From Mucilaginibacter sp. (lineage in GTDB: Bacteria; Bacteroidota; Bacteroidia; Sphingobacteriales; Sphingobacteriaceae), in assembly GCF_025362475.1 (NCBI RefSeq), contig NZ_JANYGH010000033.1, positions 26,083 to 90,082 on the forward strand: a stretch of DNA of 64,000 nucleotides. Direction: 5' to 3'. A program made the translations under genes and the position numbers. This document shows positions 26,710-36,356 of the stretch, piece by piece; position 1 is the first letter of the stretch, and every line of letters starts with the position of its first letter. The notes beneath the pieces are model-generated. The model was given only the letters and a program-made list of their open reading frames with translations, was not told where the DNA came from and ran no database searches.

Positions 26710-27234
26710 GTTGCCACTGATTGTTTTTGCCGATTCAAGATGAGCCTGTAATAACGATATACCTTTCTTCGCAAATTCCACCACATTTAAACTTTTTGCC
26801 TGTGTAGCCGCTTTAAAGTGGTTCATTTCCTGCCCATCCTGGGCTACAATTATCTCTAAATAAGCCTTATCAAATTCGGCAGCTTTCTTTTGCTCCAAGT
26901 TTGCAATTATTTGCTGATGGATGGCATTAAGCGTATCGGCAACCTTAACTGAATCATCGGCCTGTAATTGTTTCAACTCATCGGTCAGCCTGGTATGATC
27001 ATCAATCATGGTTTTGGCAAATTGAATAACCCGCTGATTTTTCGAGTTTGATATAGCCAACCCCGAGGCTTTTACGGCCATCAAACTTTCTTCTGTACTG
27101 TTTTTCAGGAAAAGCGAAACACTGTCATCAGCGGAAGCTTTATCGTTGTAATTATTCGCGCGTTTGTTACTCTGGCATGATTGTACTAAAACAATGGCGA
27201 CCAAACCAGATACAAGGCATATTATTTTCTTCAT
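26701..27234 (-). CDS. DUF4142 lipoprotein
   Basis: A 177-residue lipoprotein with signal MKKIICLVSGLVAIVLVQSC and lipobox VQSC (Cys20). The mature part is a DUF4142 four-helix bundle of the ferritin-like type: AVKASGLAISNSKNQRVIQFA, MIDDHTRLTDELKQL and YLEIIVAQDGQEMNHFKAA carry the usual pattern. The His and Glu positions typical of di-metal ferritins are only partly present, so metal binding is uncertain. Such proteins are common in the Bacteroidota envelope and are linked to stress responses, but without defined activity. It is convergent with, and overlaps, the DUF763 gene by 9 bp. Confidence 0.88.
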   Translation of the reverse strand: MKKIICLVSGLVAIVLVQSCQSNKRANNYNDKASADDSVSLFLKNSTEESLMAVKASGLAISNSKNQRVIQFAKTMIDDHTRLTDELKQLQADDSVKVADTLNAIHQQIIANLEQKKAAEFDKAYLEIIVAQDGQEMNHFKAATQAKSLNVVEFAKKGISLLQAHLESAKTISGNLK

Positions 27235-27364
27235 TTATAAATCGATTATACTACGGTTCAGGTTTAACAAAAAAACTGCAAACTGGTTTCCCTAAGTAGC
27301 GTAATTAAGTTGATCAATAATGATGTATGTTTTTTGCAATTATCTTAAATCACAATTTCCTTAA

Positions 27365-27411
27365 ACAAAAAACCACTTTGCCATACCCTTAAAGGGCATT
27401 ACAAAGTGGTT
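27365..27411 (-). terminator. Terminator of the gltB-gltD operon
   Basis: AACCACTTTG (27371-27380) pairs perfectly with CAAAGTGGTT (27402-27411); on the minus strand a T run follows. It lies 28 nt after the gltD stop. Confidence 0.85.
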
Positions 27412-27438
27412 ATATCTTCAACAGATAGAGGGTTCTAT

Positions 27439-28917
27439 TTAAAACACCTGATCAAACTGGTTAACGGCATCCTTGCTTTCCAGCACAGAGTGGCCCATTA
27501 AAAATTCATCTACCTTACGGGCAGTTTCACGGCCTTCTGATATAGCCCAAACAACCAGCGATTGTCCGCGGCGCATATCTCCTGCTGCAAATACTTTGCT
27601 TACATTGGTACGGTAAACGCCTTCTTTAGCTTTAACATTCTTACGTTCGTCAAGTTCGACACCCAATTGGGCTAATAAACCCGCAGGCTGAGGATATAAG
27701 AAACCCATTGCCAGGAATACTCTTTGACAAGGTATTTCACGCTCAGAACCTTCAACAACATTAAACTTTAAAGGGCGGCCCATAACATCCTGCTCCCAGG
27801 ACACATCAACAACTTTTAATGCTCTTAAATTACCATCTTCGTCGCCTAAAAACTCCAGTGTATTAACGCCCCAAAAACGCTCTGCGCCTTCCTCGTGCGA
27901 ACTGGTAGTTTTCATCACCATAGGGTATGTTGGCCATGGCATGTGTTGTGTACGCTCTGCCGGTGGTTGGTACATCACCTCAAACTGCTTGATAGATTTT
28001 GCACCCTGGCGGTTTGAAGTACCTACACAGTCGCTGCCGGTATCACCACCACCAATTACTACAACATCTTTATCTGTAGCCAAAATATCTTCTGCATCTA
28101 CACTAATATTGCTCACACGCTTGTTTTGCTGTTTCAAAAAGTCCATAGCAAAATGGATCCCTTTTAATTCCCTTCCGGGGATCATAAGGTTACGCGGTAC
28201 AGTTGAGCCACCTGCCAATACTACAGCATCATTGCTACGCAACAGATCATCAGCGGCTACATTTACACCAACTTCGCTGTTGAGTTTAAATACAATGCCA
28301 TCTTTTTCCATCACCTCGATACGGCGCTCAACAACATTTTTCTCCAATTTAAAATCGGGAATACCATAGCGTAATAAACCACCTGGTTTATCATCGCGCT
28401 CATAAACGGTTACGGCATGACCAGCTTTCACCAATTGAGCTGCTGCTGCCAATCCGGCCGGACCAGAGCCTATTACAGCTACCTTTTTGCCAGATTTTAC
28501 CAATGGTGCTGTTGGCTTAACCAGGTTATTCTTGTAAGCTATCTCAATAATATGTTTTTCAATTTCCTCGATAGCTACGGCTGGCTTGTTGATACCTAAA
28601 ACACAAGCAGATTCGCAGGGTGCAGGGCATATACGGCCTGTAAACTCAGGGAAATTATTAGTTGATGATAAAATATGGTAAGCCTCTTCCCAGTTTTTAC
28701 GATATACTGCATCGTTAAACTCCGGAATAATATTACCCAGCGGGCATCCCGAATGGCAAAAGGGGATACCGCAATTCATACACCTGGCCGATTGCTGATT
28801 TAGCTTCTCGTCGGTATATAAATTAACAAACTCATTATAGTTCTTTACGCGTTCAGCAGCGGGAACCTTGGTTGGTAATTCCCTGTTAAACTCCTGAAAT
28901 CCTGTTGGTTTTCCCAT
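27439..28917 (-). CDS. gltD: Glutamate synthase small subunit
   Basis: A 492-residue NADPH-dependent glutamate synthase beta subunit. The N-terminal ferredoxin-like region has [17 protein letters not shown] and CPAPCESAC for two [4Fe-4S] clusters; the FAD-binding motif is [12 protein letters not shown] (about residue 148), and the NADPH-binding motif is [12 protein letters not shown] (about residue 290). It transfers electrons from NADPH to the large subunit for reductive amination of 2-oxoglutarate from glutamine. It lies 6 nt downstream of gltB on the same strand and is followed by a strong terminator, so a two-gene operon. Length and motifs are standard. Confidence 0.96.
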   Translation of the reverse strand: MGKPTGFQEFNRELPTKVPAAERVKNYNEFVNLYTDEKLNQQSARCMNCGIPFCHSGCPLGNIIPEFNDAVYRKNWEEAYHILSSTNNFPEFTGRICPAPCESACVLGINKPAVAIEEIEKHIIEIAYKNNLVKPTAPLVKSGKKVAVIGSGPAGLAAAAQLVKAGHAVTVYERDDKPGGLLRYGIPDFKLEKNVVERRIEVMEKDGIVFKLNSEVGVNVAADDLLRSNDAVVLAGGSTVPRNLMIPGRELKGIHFAMDFLKQQNKRVSNISVDAEDILATDKDVVVIGGGDTGSDCVGTSNRQGAKSIKQFEVMYQPPAERTQHMPWPTYPMVMKTTSSHEEGAERFWGVNTLEFLGDEDGNLRALKVVDVSWEQDVMGRPLKFNVVEGSEREIPCQRVFLAMGFLYPQPAGLLAQLGVELDERKNVKAKEGVYRTNVSKVFAAGDMRRGQSLVVWAISEGRETARKVDEFLMGHSVLESKDAVNQFDQVF

Positions 28918-28923
28918 TGAAAT

Positions 28924-31900
28924 TTAGCCTATTGTTTGATATTGTAATTGCTCTAAAACTCTTTTATACTCTTTTGGATACACCTTAACAAATTGGGTTG
29001 ATGCCTCGTTCCAATTGGTTAGTATCTGTTGGGCAAGCTTGCTTCCTGTTAAGCTGATGTGCTTACGCAATAAAGCCAGTATCTGCTCTTCATCCTCTAA
29101 TGATAAAGGATCAAGGTCTACCATCTCGGTATTGCAGTTTTCGGCAAAGCTATTATCCGGGTTAAATACCCAGGCTAAACCACCGCTCATACCTGCCGCA
29201 AAATTACGACCTGTTTTACCCAGTATAAGTGCGCGGCCACCGGTCATGTATTCGCAACCATGATCGCCAATACCCTCAACAACAGTGGTAGCTCCAGAGT
29301 TACGCACCGCGAAACGCTCGCCCGCCATACCTCCAACAAACAGCTCGCCCGAAGTAGCACCATAAAGCGCAACGTTACCAATGATGATATTATCTTCAGG
29401 AACAAATGTTGCATTTGCTGCAGGATAGATAGCCAGTTGTGCACCGCATAAACCTTTACCTACATAGTCATTAGCTTCGCCTTCCAACTCAAAGGAAATT
29501 CCTTTGGTTGTAAACGCGCCGAAACTTTGCCCGGCCGACCCTTTGAATTTAAAGTTGATGGTATTATCCGGTAAGCCGGCAGAACCATATTTTTTAGAGA
29601 TTTCGTTTGATAAAAGCGTGCCGATAGTACGGTTAACATTGATTACATCAAATGAAGCAAATACAGGCGTTTTATCTTCAAGAGCAACTTTCGCTGTCTC
29701 TAATAACTGCCAGTCAATTATTTCGCTCATTCCATGATCCTGCTGCTCACTGTTGTACAGTGTCATGCCTTTGGTATTGGTAACCGGGTGCAATATGCCG
29801 CTCAGATCTATCTTTTTAGCTTTCCAGTTATCCAGATGATCTTTCACTTTCAGGAACTGAACGCGTCCAACCATCTCGTTAATGGTACGGAAACCAAGCT
29901 CAGCCATGATCTCGCGAAGTTCTTCGGCCATAAAGCGGAACAGGTTAACTACATGCTCTGGCTTGCCGCTAAACAGTTTCCTCAATTCAGGATCCTGAGT
30001 AGCAACACCTACAGGGCAGGTATTTAAATGACACTTACGCATCATAATACAGCCACCAGCTACAAGCGCGGCAGTAGCAACACCCCACTCCTCGGCGCCC
30101 ATTAAACAGGCTATAGCCAAATCGCGACCAGTTTTTAGCTGACCATCTGTTTGCAATACCACACGGCTGCGTAGTTTGTTACGAACTAATGTTTGGTGAG
30201 CCTCGGTTAAACCAAGCTCCCATGGTAAGCCGGCGTGTTTTACAGAGCTTATTGGCGATGCGCCTGTACCACCATCGTACCCTGCAATCAGGATCACATC
30301 GGCATGTGCTTTGGCAACACCAGCTGCTATAGTACCAACACCGGCTTTGGATACCAGTTTCACGTTAATACGTGCGGCACGGTTAGCATTTTTAAGATCG
30401 AATATTAATTGGGCCAAATCCTCGATAGAATAAATATCGTGGTGTGGTGGTGGCGAAATTAAACCTACTCCTGGTGTAGAGTGGCGTGTTTTTGCAATCC
30501 AGTCATCAACTTTATGACCCGGCAGCTGCCCGCCTTCACCAGGTTTTGCACCTTGTGCCATCTTAATCTGTAACTCATCGGCATTGGTAAGGTAATTTGA
30601 CGTTACCCCAAAACGAGCTGATGCCACTTGCTTAATAGCCGAGCGCATTGAATCGCCGCTGGCCATTTTTTCATAACGCATCTCATCCTCGCCACCTTCG
30701 CCGGTATTGCTTTTACCACCTATGCGGTTCATTGCAATAGCCATAGTGCTATGCGCCTCGTGAGATATAGACCCGAATGACATGGCGCCTGTTGCAAAGC
30801 GTTTCATGATGTTTCCTGCAGGTTCAACCTCATCAATAGAGATAGCTTCGCGGTGATGGGCAAAATCAAGCAATCCACGTATAGTAAAGTGCTTTTCGGT
30901 TTGCTCGTTAATTACTTTAGCATAGTTTTTATATACGGAGTAATCATTGCTGCGGGTGGCATGTTGTAATAAATGCACAGTAGTTGGATTAAACAAGTGA
31001 GCCTCTCCCCTGCGTTTCCACTGGTAAATACCACCTTCGGGCAGTAAATTATCGGCACTTTTTGCATTAAAACCAATGCGGTGTTTACAAAGTGCTTCGC
31101 GGGCAATTTCATCCAGGCCTAAACCACCTATACGGGTAACAGCTCCGCAGAAATACTTGTCAACAACACTTTTGTTTAAACCTAATATCTCAAATACCTG
31201 TGAACCATGATATGATTGCAGTGTAGAGATTCCCATTTTGGAGAAAATCTTTAGCAAACCATCATTTACTGATTTCACATAATTAGTATGCAGTTTTTTA
31301 ATATCGTAGTTGGTTTCTAAACTACCGTTATTTTTAACAGTTTCGATAGTAGCCAAAGCCAAATACGGGTTGATTGCAGTAGCACCAAAAGCCAGCAAAC
31401 AGGCAAAGTGATGAACTTCCCATGCATCGCCGGTTTCAACAACTAAACCTACAGCACCACGACGTCCTTTTTTAATCAAATGGTGATGCACTGCCGAAAC
31501 AGCAAGCAAAGTTGGGATTGGCGCGTGTTCTGAATCTACCGCACGATCTGAAAGGATCAATACCTCAAAACCATCATCAACAGCATCTTCTGCATAGCGG
31601 CAAAGTCTTGCAATACCTTTTTCTAATGAACCGGGCATGCCATCGGCTACAAAATAAGTTTGCAGTGTTTTAGCATGGAAAAGGCCGGTATCAATACTTC
31701 TCAGTTTCTCTAACTGGTGATTTTTTAATATCGGGTGCTTTAAAACCACGCAATGGCAATGCATTTTATCCTCATCAAGCAGGTTGCCGTTGTTACCTAT
31801 AAAGGTAGCCAAACTCATTACCAAACGCTCGCGAATAGGATCGATAGGCGGATTGGTAACCTGTGCAAAAAACTGTTTAAAATAGCTTGATAAATGTTGT

Positions 31901-33441
31901 GGCTTATCAGATAAGATAGCCAAAGGCACATCTGTACCCATAGAGCCGATGGGCTCTTTACCATCAACAGCCATAGGCTTAATAATGGTATCTATATCCT
32001 CGCGACTGTAACCAAATACCTGTTGGTAACGGAATACAGATGCTTCTGAAAGGCTGGCAAATGCCAAACGCGGTTCAGTAAGTTCGCTCAGGTTAATTTT
32101 ATAATTCTCTAACCAACGGCCATAAGGCTGTTGTGAAGTAATTTGTTTTTTAATCTCATCATCAGTAATGATGCGGCCCTTTTCGGTATCAATCAACAGC
32201 ATTTTACCGGGTTGCAAACGTCCCTTACGTAAAACGGTACTCTCGTCAATATTTAAAGTACCAGCCTCAGATGCTGCTATAACACGGCCATCATTGGTGA
32301 TCACATAACGCAACGGGCGAAGACCATTTCTATCAAGCAAAGCTCCTACCAGTTTACCATCGGTAAAGGTAATTGCAGCCGGGCCATCCCAAGGCTCCAT
32401 TAAGGTTGCATGATACTCATAAAACGCTTTTTTAACCGGGTCCATGTGTACGTTGCCATCCCATGCTTCAGGGATCAGCATCATCATTACGTGAGGTAAT
32501 GAGCGACCAGAATGCAGTAATATTTCGATTATATTATCCAGGCAGGCAGAATCCGACTGGTTATTATCAATCACCGGCAACAGCATGTCCATTTCTTCGG
32601 CCGTAAAATACGACGAAGCATATGATTTTAAACCGGCATAAAACCAGTTTAAGTTACCCGTAAGGGTGTTAATCTCACCATTATGGGCTATCAGGCGAAA
32701 AGGCTGAGCCAGTTTCCATGATGGAAATGTATTTGTTGAGAAACGCGAGTGGATCATGGCAAAACCAGATGCAATACGCGGATCTGTAAGATCGGCATAA
32801 TATTTACGCAGCTGGTAAGTAGTTACCTGTCCTTTGTAAACAATGGTTTTGCAGGATAACGAGGTAAAATAAAAATGTTCAGCCGCACCAGCTATGGTTT
32901 CGGTGATGGTTTTATTAATATACCTTCTTAAAATGAATAGCTTACGTTCAAAATCTTCTGCGTTGGTAATATGATGCGGGCGGGCAATAAATATCTGCTC
33001 CACATCAGGTTCGGCCTGGCGGGCGGTTTCACCAACTGCCATTGAATCAACAGTTAATTTGCGGTAACCTAATTTTACAAGACCTAACTTTTCAATAGCA
33101 TTGGTAATAACTATACGACAAGCTTTCTTTTGTGCCGAATCTTTAGGAAAAAATATCATCCCGACACCATACTCACCCGGTTCGGGCAGGCTGATCTCCA
33201 GGTTTGAGCATTCTTCCATCAGAAACTCATGTGGCAATTGTATCAAAATACCAGCACCATCGCCGGTTTCTGGGTCGCATCCGCAAGCGCCACGGTGTTC
33301 CATGTTCTCCAGCATGGTAAGCGCATCATCAATAATCTGGTTACTTTTATGACCGTTAATATTGGTTATAAATCCAGTCCCGCAGGAGTCGTGTTCAAAT
33401 TCTGGCCTGTAAAGGCCCTGGTTGCTCTCAGTTTGATTCAT
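28924..33441 (-). CDS. gltB: Glutamate synthase large subunit
   Basis: A 1505-residue glutamate synthase alpha subunit. The class II glutaminase domain begins with the catalytic Cys in HDSCGTGFI (Cys20), so a 19-residue propeptide should be removed. The central domain and the FMN-binding synthase barrel follow, with GEGGEDEMRYEKMASGDSMR and the LISPPPHHDIYSIEDLAQLI loop. The [3Fe-4S] cluster motif CIMMRKCHLNTCPVG lies near residue 1140. The C-terminal beta-helix contains the glycine-rich repeats GNVALYGATSGELFVGG. Ammonia released from glutamine is channelled to 2-oxoglutarate. It is the first gene of the gltBD operon; TAACTTCG (33484-33477, minus) is a near-consensus -7 box. Confidence 0.97.
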   Translation of the reverse strand: MNQTESNQGLYRPEFEHDSCGTGFITNINGHKSNQIIDDALTMLENMEHRGACGCDPETGDGAGILIQLPHEFLMEECSNLEISLPEPGEYGVGMIFFPKDSAQKKACRIVITNAIEKLGLVKLGYRKLTVDSMAVGETARQAEPDVEQIFIARPHHITNAEDFERKLFILRRYINKTITETIAGAAEHFYFTSLSCKTIVYKGQVTTYQLRKYYADLTDPRIASGFAMIHSRFSTNTFPSWKLAQPFRLIAHNGEINTLTGNLNWFYAGLKSYASSYFTAEEMDMLLPVIDNNQSDSACLDNIIEILLHSGRSLPHVMMMLIPEAWDGNVHMDPVKKAFYEYHATLMEPWDGPAAITFTDGKLVGALLDRNGLRPLRYVITNDGRVIAASEAGTLNIDESTVLRKGRLQPGKMLLIDTEKGRIITDDEIKKQITSQQPYGRWLENYKINLSELTEPRLAFASLSEASVFRYQQVFGYSREDIDTIIKPMAVDGKEPIGSMGTDVPLAILSDKPQHLSSYFKQFFAQVTNPPIDPIRERLVMSLATFIGNNGNLLDEDKMHCHCVVLKHPILKNHQLEKLRSIDTGLFHAKTLQTYFVADGMPGSLEKGIARLCRYAEDAVDDGFEVLILSDRAVDSEHAPIPTLLAVSAVHHHLIKKGRRGAVGLVVETGDAWEVHHFACLLAFGATAINPYLALATIETVKNNGSLETNYDIKKLHTNYVKSVNDGLLKIFSKMGISTLQSYHGSQVFEILGLNKSVVDKYFCGAVTRIGGLGLDEIAREALCKHRIGFNAKSADNLLPEGGIYQWKRRGEAHLFNPTTVHLLQHATRSNDYSVYKNYAKVINEQTEKHFTIRGLLDFAHHREAISIDEVEPAGNIMKRFATGAMSFGSISHEAHSTMAIAMNRIGGKSNTGEGGEDEMRYEKMASGDSMRSAIKQVASARFGVTSNYLTNADELQIKMAQGAKPGEGGQLPGHKVDDWIAKTRHSTPGVGLISPPPHHDIYSIEDLAQLIFDLKNANRAARINVKLVSKAGVGTIAAGVAKAHADVILIAGYDGGTGASPISSVKHAGLPWELGLTEAHQTLVRNKLRSRVVLQTDGQLKTGRDLAIACLMGAEEWGVATAALVAGGCIMMRKCHLNTCPVGVATQDPELRKLFSGKPEHVVNLFRFMAEELREIMAELGFRTINEMVGRVQFLKVKDHLDNWKAKKIDLSGILHPVTNTKGMTLYNSEQQDHGMSEIIDWQLLETAKVALEDKTPVFASFDVINVNRTIGTLLSNEISKKYGSAGLPDNTINFKFKGSAGQSFGAFTTKGISFELEGEANDYVGKGLCGAQLAIYPAANATFVPEDNIIIGNVALYGATSGELFVGGMAGERFAVRNSGATTVVEGIGDHGCEYMTGGRALILGKTGRNFAAGMSGGLAWVFNPDNSFAENCNTEMVDLDPLSLEDEEQILALLRKHISLTGSKLAQQILTNWNEASTQFVKVYPKEYKRVLEQLQYQTIG

Positions 33442-33869
33442 CGTAAATTAAACCGTTTTATAAAATGGTGTAACTACGAAGTTACTGATATATAAATAAA
33501 TTATAAAATTTATCAGAATTTTTAAAGATTTCTAAAAAATCAATTATTTAAATCATGTTTATTTAACAATTCATCAACACAAACAGGCAATTATTATGAT
33601 TTACTAAATGAAAATAAGATGTTTTATTGTTTAGAATCAATATAAAGTTGCACCAATTTAACCGTAATCATTTATACAAGCGGTATATTTATTTATAACA
33701 GAATAAAATTTTGTTTGCTAAATCTATATATGCGGTCGTCTTTTTTAAATTTATTAATTGAGAAGAAACAATGCACTTCCTGTAACTGATATTGACTAAA
33801 ATCCTGGTTCCATTACATATCACCCACGAACTTTTAAAAATTGCTAACTTTGCAAAAAATTAATAACAA
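33442..33869. other. AT-rich divergent intergenic region
   Basis: A 428-bp, very AT-rich gap between divergent gltB and the HAD phosphatase gene. It holds the promoters of both genes; I see no small gene, long repeat or clear operator. Confidence 0.55.
33845..33852 (+). promoter_or_regulatory. -7 box of the HAD phosphatase gene
   Basis: TAACTTTG matches TAnnTTTG and lies 17 nt before the ATG at 33870. Confidence 0.5.
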
Positions 33870-34361
33870 ATGTCTGCAAAAATTAAAGCTGTATTTTTAG
33901 ATCGTGATGGAGTACTAAACCAGGAAATGGGCGATTACGTTCGTCGTTTTGAAGATTTTCATGTACTCGATAATTTCGAAGCGCTTAAAACTTTGCAAAA
34001 CAGGGGATATATGCTATTGGTAGCTACCAACCAGGGAGGCCTGGCTAAAGGCTGGTATACAGAGGATGAACTTGCAAAAATGCATAATCATCTAAAACAA
34101 GTATATAAAGAACACGGTGTAGAAATAACCGACTTTTTTTACTGCCCGCACCATCCAAATTTCACCGGTGATTGCGATTGCCGCAAACCAAAACCCGGCT
34201 TGTTGTTACAAGGCATCGAAAAATACAACATTGACCCTACCCTATCCTATTTTATAGGTGACCGCGAGCGCGACGTAGAAGCAGGAACTTCTGCTGGCGT
34301 TAAAGGCATATTGATAGATAGCGATCAGCCGATAAGTACAGTATTGGATTTGATAGCTTAG
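33870..34361 (+). CDS. HAD-IIIA phosphatase, GmhB-like
   Basis: A 163-residue HAD-superfamily phosphatase close to D-glycero-D-manno-heptose 1,7-bisphosphate 7-phosphatase. The nucleophile motif is FLDRDGVL (Asp11, Asp13), motif II is VATNQGG, motif III Lys lies in CRKPKPG, and motif IV is FIGDRERDVEAG. The zinc-binding loop characteristic of GmhB (CPHHP then CDC, about residues 91-107) is intact. In LPS-heptose pathways this enzyme makes heptose 1-phosphate. No other heptose genes are near, so a broader sugar-phosphate role is possible. Length fits the family. Confidence 0.85.
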   Translation: MSAKIKAVFLDRDGVLNQEMGDYVRRFEDFHVLDNFEALKTLQNRGYMLLVATNQGGLAKGWYTEDELAKMHNHLKQVYKEHGVEITDFFYCPHHPNFTGDCDCRKPKPGLLLQGIEKYNIDPTLSYFIGDRERDVEAGTSAGVKGILIDSDQPISTVLDLIA

Positions 34362-34445
34362 CCCAACCCAAACCCTCCCCGGAAAGGAGGGATTTGAAAA
34401 TATTATTCAAAAGTCTTCCCTACCGGGGGAGATTTAGAGGGGGCT
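34360..34445. repeat. GC-rich palindromic repeat without an ORF
   Basis: An 86-bp element starting at the stop codon of the phosphatase gene. It has AGCCC/GGGCT ends, inner arms CTCCCCGG and CCGGGGGAG, and a central TTTGAA/TTCAAA dyad. Its AGCCC...GGGCT ends and G/C-run composition resemble the arms of the DUF559 cassette at 42445-42872. Confidence 0.7.
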
Positions 34446-34514
34446 TTTTAACTATTTTTAAAACATTTTACCCCGCTACAACTTTTACCACTATTACAAA
34501 GCAAAGAAACCTTT

Positions 34515-36056
34515 ATGCAAATTAGCCGCTATCTAAAAAACTACGACACATTCATCGCCGCAGTAATTGGCTTTTTTGCTATCCAGCTATTTTGCAAATA
34601 CAGTGGCATTGGCATCTCTCCGGATTCCATCATGTATACCAGTGCAGCGCGCAGCTTGAATACCAACGGCACGTTACAAACATTTAACCATATCCCTATT
34701 GTTGATTTCCCGGTATTTTACCCAGTATTTTTAGGGAGCATTATGTTTATTACCCGTATCGATCCGGTAATATTTGGCGCGGTGTTAAACGGATTAATGT
34801 TTGCAACACTGATATATACGAGTGGTTGGATCATGCACCGTTTTGTACCAACATCCCGCGTTTACAAATGGTTGATGCTGGTGGCTATCATATTGAGTCC
34901 GGCGCTGTTGCAGGTGTACTCCTATTTATGGTCAGAGACACTGTTTATAGTAGAAACCCTGTTTTTCCTGGTAGCCTTTAGGGAATATCTTTTAAAGCAT
35001 ACCATTAAAACATTGGTTATAGCGGCGCTTATAGCTGCCATAAGCTGTATAACCCGGTATGCCGCCGTTACCATTGTGGGCACAGGTGGGCTGCTTTTAT
35101 TGCTTGACAGGGTTTTACCGCTAAAAAAGAAGATTTTTCACATTATTATATATGGCTTTGTTTGCATATCACTATTGGTAAGCAACCTGGTGTTTAACGC
35201 TTTCATGTCTGGCACTACTACAGGCCCGCGGGAGCCATCTATAACTTCGTTCGGTAAAAACCTGTATTATTTTGGCAATGTGATTTGTGATTGGATGGGA
35301 CTTACCCCTAATCAATACTGGCTATCTATACCCTTGGCTACCATTATATTGCTCGGCTTTATAGCGGCATTGGCATATAATTATTATCGACGCCATTTAG
35401 ATAGCTTCGAGAACCTGGCTATTACTTTCGCTTTGGTTTATGGTTTGTTTATCGTGATATCATCAACTTTTTCACGGTATGAGCGCATTAACCACCGCTT
35501 GCTTGCGCCTATGTATATAACCGCGCTTTGGGGTTATACCAGCTGGGGCTTGCTGCTGCTTAAAAAAATAGTAAATACCAACACGCGCAAAATAGTGGCC
35601 GGCATAATGATAGTGCTGATGCTGGGCTTTGTTACCAAAGAGTTTTTCATAGATAAAGCCCGCTATGTTGACCAAATAGCCGGAGAATACGGCAACCCTG
35701 GTTATACAGATGAAAGCTGGATCGATTCGGACTTTGCTGCTTATTTAAAAACGATAGATAAAAGCCAGTTCGACCCAAAAGTTACTATTTATACAGATGC
35801 ACATGAGGCTGTTTACTTCTTCTCGGGCATGTCATCATACCTTGTCCCTCACCGTTTTTTTAAAAAGGATGTGGCCAAATTTTACAAGATCAAACGTTTT
35901 TATCTCATCTGGTTTAACGTACTCGAAAATCCGGAGCTTATTAATATAAAGGATATTCAAAAAGTAAAGCATTTGAGGTTAATTAAAGATTTTGGGGCAG
36001 AGGGCGGTATTTATGAGTATGATGAAAATAATCTGAATCAGAATTTACAGAATTAA
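34515..36056 (+). CDS. Polytopic membrane protein, GT-C glycosyltransferase-like
   Basis: A 513-residue membrane protein with about ten hydrophobic segments and a large C-terminal soluble part (about 390-513). The first periplasmic loop, GISPDSIMYTSAARSLNTNG (about 37-56), carries an Asp in the position where GT-C glycosyltransferases (ArnT/PMT type) have their catalytic Asp, followed by VYSYLWSETLFIVETLFFL. This supports a lipid-linked-sugar glycosyltransferase, but the identity is low and the assignment tentative. The last residues (NNLNQNLQN) are encoded by the left arm of an inverted repeat at 36032-36149, so the C-terminus may have been altered by repeat insertion. Confidence 0.6.
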   Translation: MQISRYLKNYDTFIAAVIGFFAIQLFCKYSGIGISPDSIMYTSAARSLNTNGTLQTFNHIPIVDFPVFYPVFLGSIMFITRIDPVIFGAVLNGLMFATLIYTSGWIMHRFVPTSRVYKWLMLVAIILSPALLQVYSYLWSETLFIVETLFFLVAFREYLLKHTIKTLVIAALIAAISCITRYAAVTIVGTGGLLLLLDRVLPLKKKIFHIIIYGFVCISLLVSNLVFNAFMSGTTTGPREPSITSFGKNLYYFGNVICDWMGLTPNQYWLSIPLATIILLGFIAALAYNYYRRHLDSFENLAITFALVYGLFIVISSTFSRYERINHRLLAPMYITALWGYTSWGLLLLKKIVNTNTRKIVAGIMIVLMLGFVTKEFFIDKARYVDQIAGEYGNPGYTDESWIDSDFAAYLKTIDKSQFDPKVTIYTDAHEAVYFFSGMSSYLVPHRFFKKDVAKFYKIKRFYLIWFNVLENPELINIKDIQKVKHLRLIKDFGAEGGIYEYDENNLNQNLQN

Positions 36057-36149
36057 AGAATGAACAGAATTTAAAAATTCGAATATTTCCATCAATTCGG
36101 CTCAGGCAATATTTTGAAAATCCTCAAATTCTGTAAATTCTAATTCAGA
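36032..36149. repeat. Quasi-palindrome overlapping a gene end
   Basis: Arms of 23 nt (36032-36054 and 36127-36149; starting TCTGAATCAGAATTTACAG) match at 22 positions. The interior is made of related words (GAATTTAAAAATTCG). The left arm supplies the last codons and stop of the membrane-protein gene. Its vocabulary resembles the repeat at 48851-48935. Confidence 0.8.
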
Positions 36150-36165
36150 CAAATTCATATTAAAT

Positions 36166-36195
36166 TTTGATTTAAAAAACATCTGTCTATATTTG
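36166..36195 (+). promoter_or_regulatory. Promoter of the histidine operon
   Basis: TTTG at 36166-36169, an 18-nt spacer and TATATTTG at 36188-36195 match the Bacteroidota consensus well. Transcription should start near 36202, giving a leader of about 155 nt before hisG that contains the leader peptide. Confidence 0.75.
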
Positions 36196-36225
36196 CGCAG
36201 ACTTACCCGTAGTATACTATAAAAA

Positions 36226-36285
36226 ATGAACGGTATCGCTTTACATCATCTTCATCTGCATCACCACCATGTGGTGATCAGCTAA
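36226..36285 (+). CDS. hisL: Histidine operon leader peptide
   Basis: A 19-codon open frame, MNGIALHHLHLHHHHVVIS, starts about 24 nt after the predicted transcription start and 131 nt before hisG. It has seven His codons at positions 7, 8, 10 and 12-15, using both CAT and CAC. A His-rich peptide in exactly this place is the hallmark of ribosome-mediated attenuation of his operons, well known in enterobacteria. When charged tRNA-His is scarce, the ribosome should stall in the run and change the RNA fold downstream. The peptide itself needs no function. An 8-bp hairpin overlaps the last His codons. I see no classical terminator, so the exact mechanism is open. Confidence 0.85.
   Translation: MNGIALHHLHLHHHHVVIS
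36260..36278 (+). promoter_or_regulatory. Hairpin overlapping the His codons of hisL
   Basis: ATCACCAC (36260-36267), loop CAT, GTGGTGAT (36271-36278): a perfect 8-bp stem that extends by CTG/CAG with one bulge. It contains His codons 12-15, so a ribosome stalled there would prevent it from forming. A T run follows only at 36327-36332, too far for a simple terminator. Confidence 0.6.
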
Positions 36286-36356
36286 ATGTATGTTTCTACG
36301 CGAAATAACAACCTCCGTTTATACTCTTTTTTATTATAGTTCCTTAAATTCATTTT

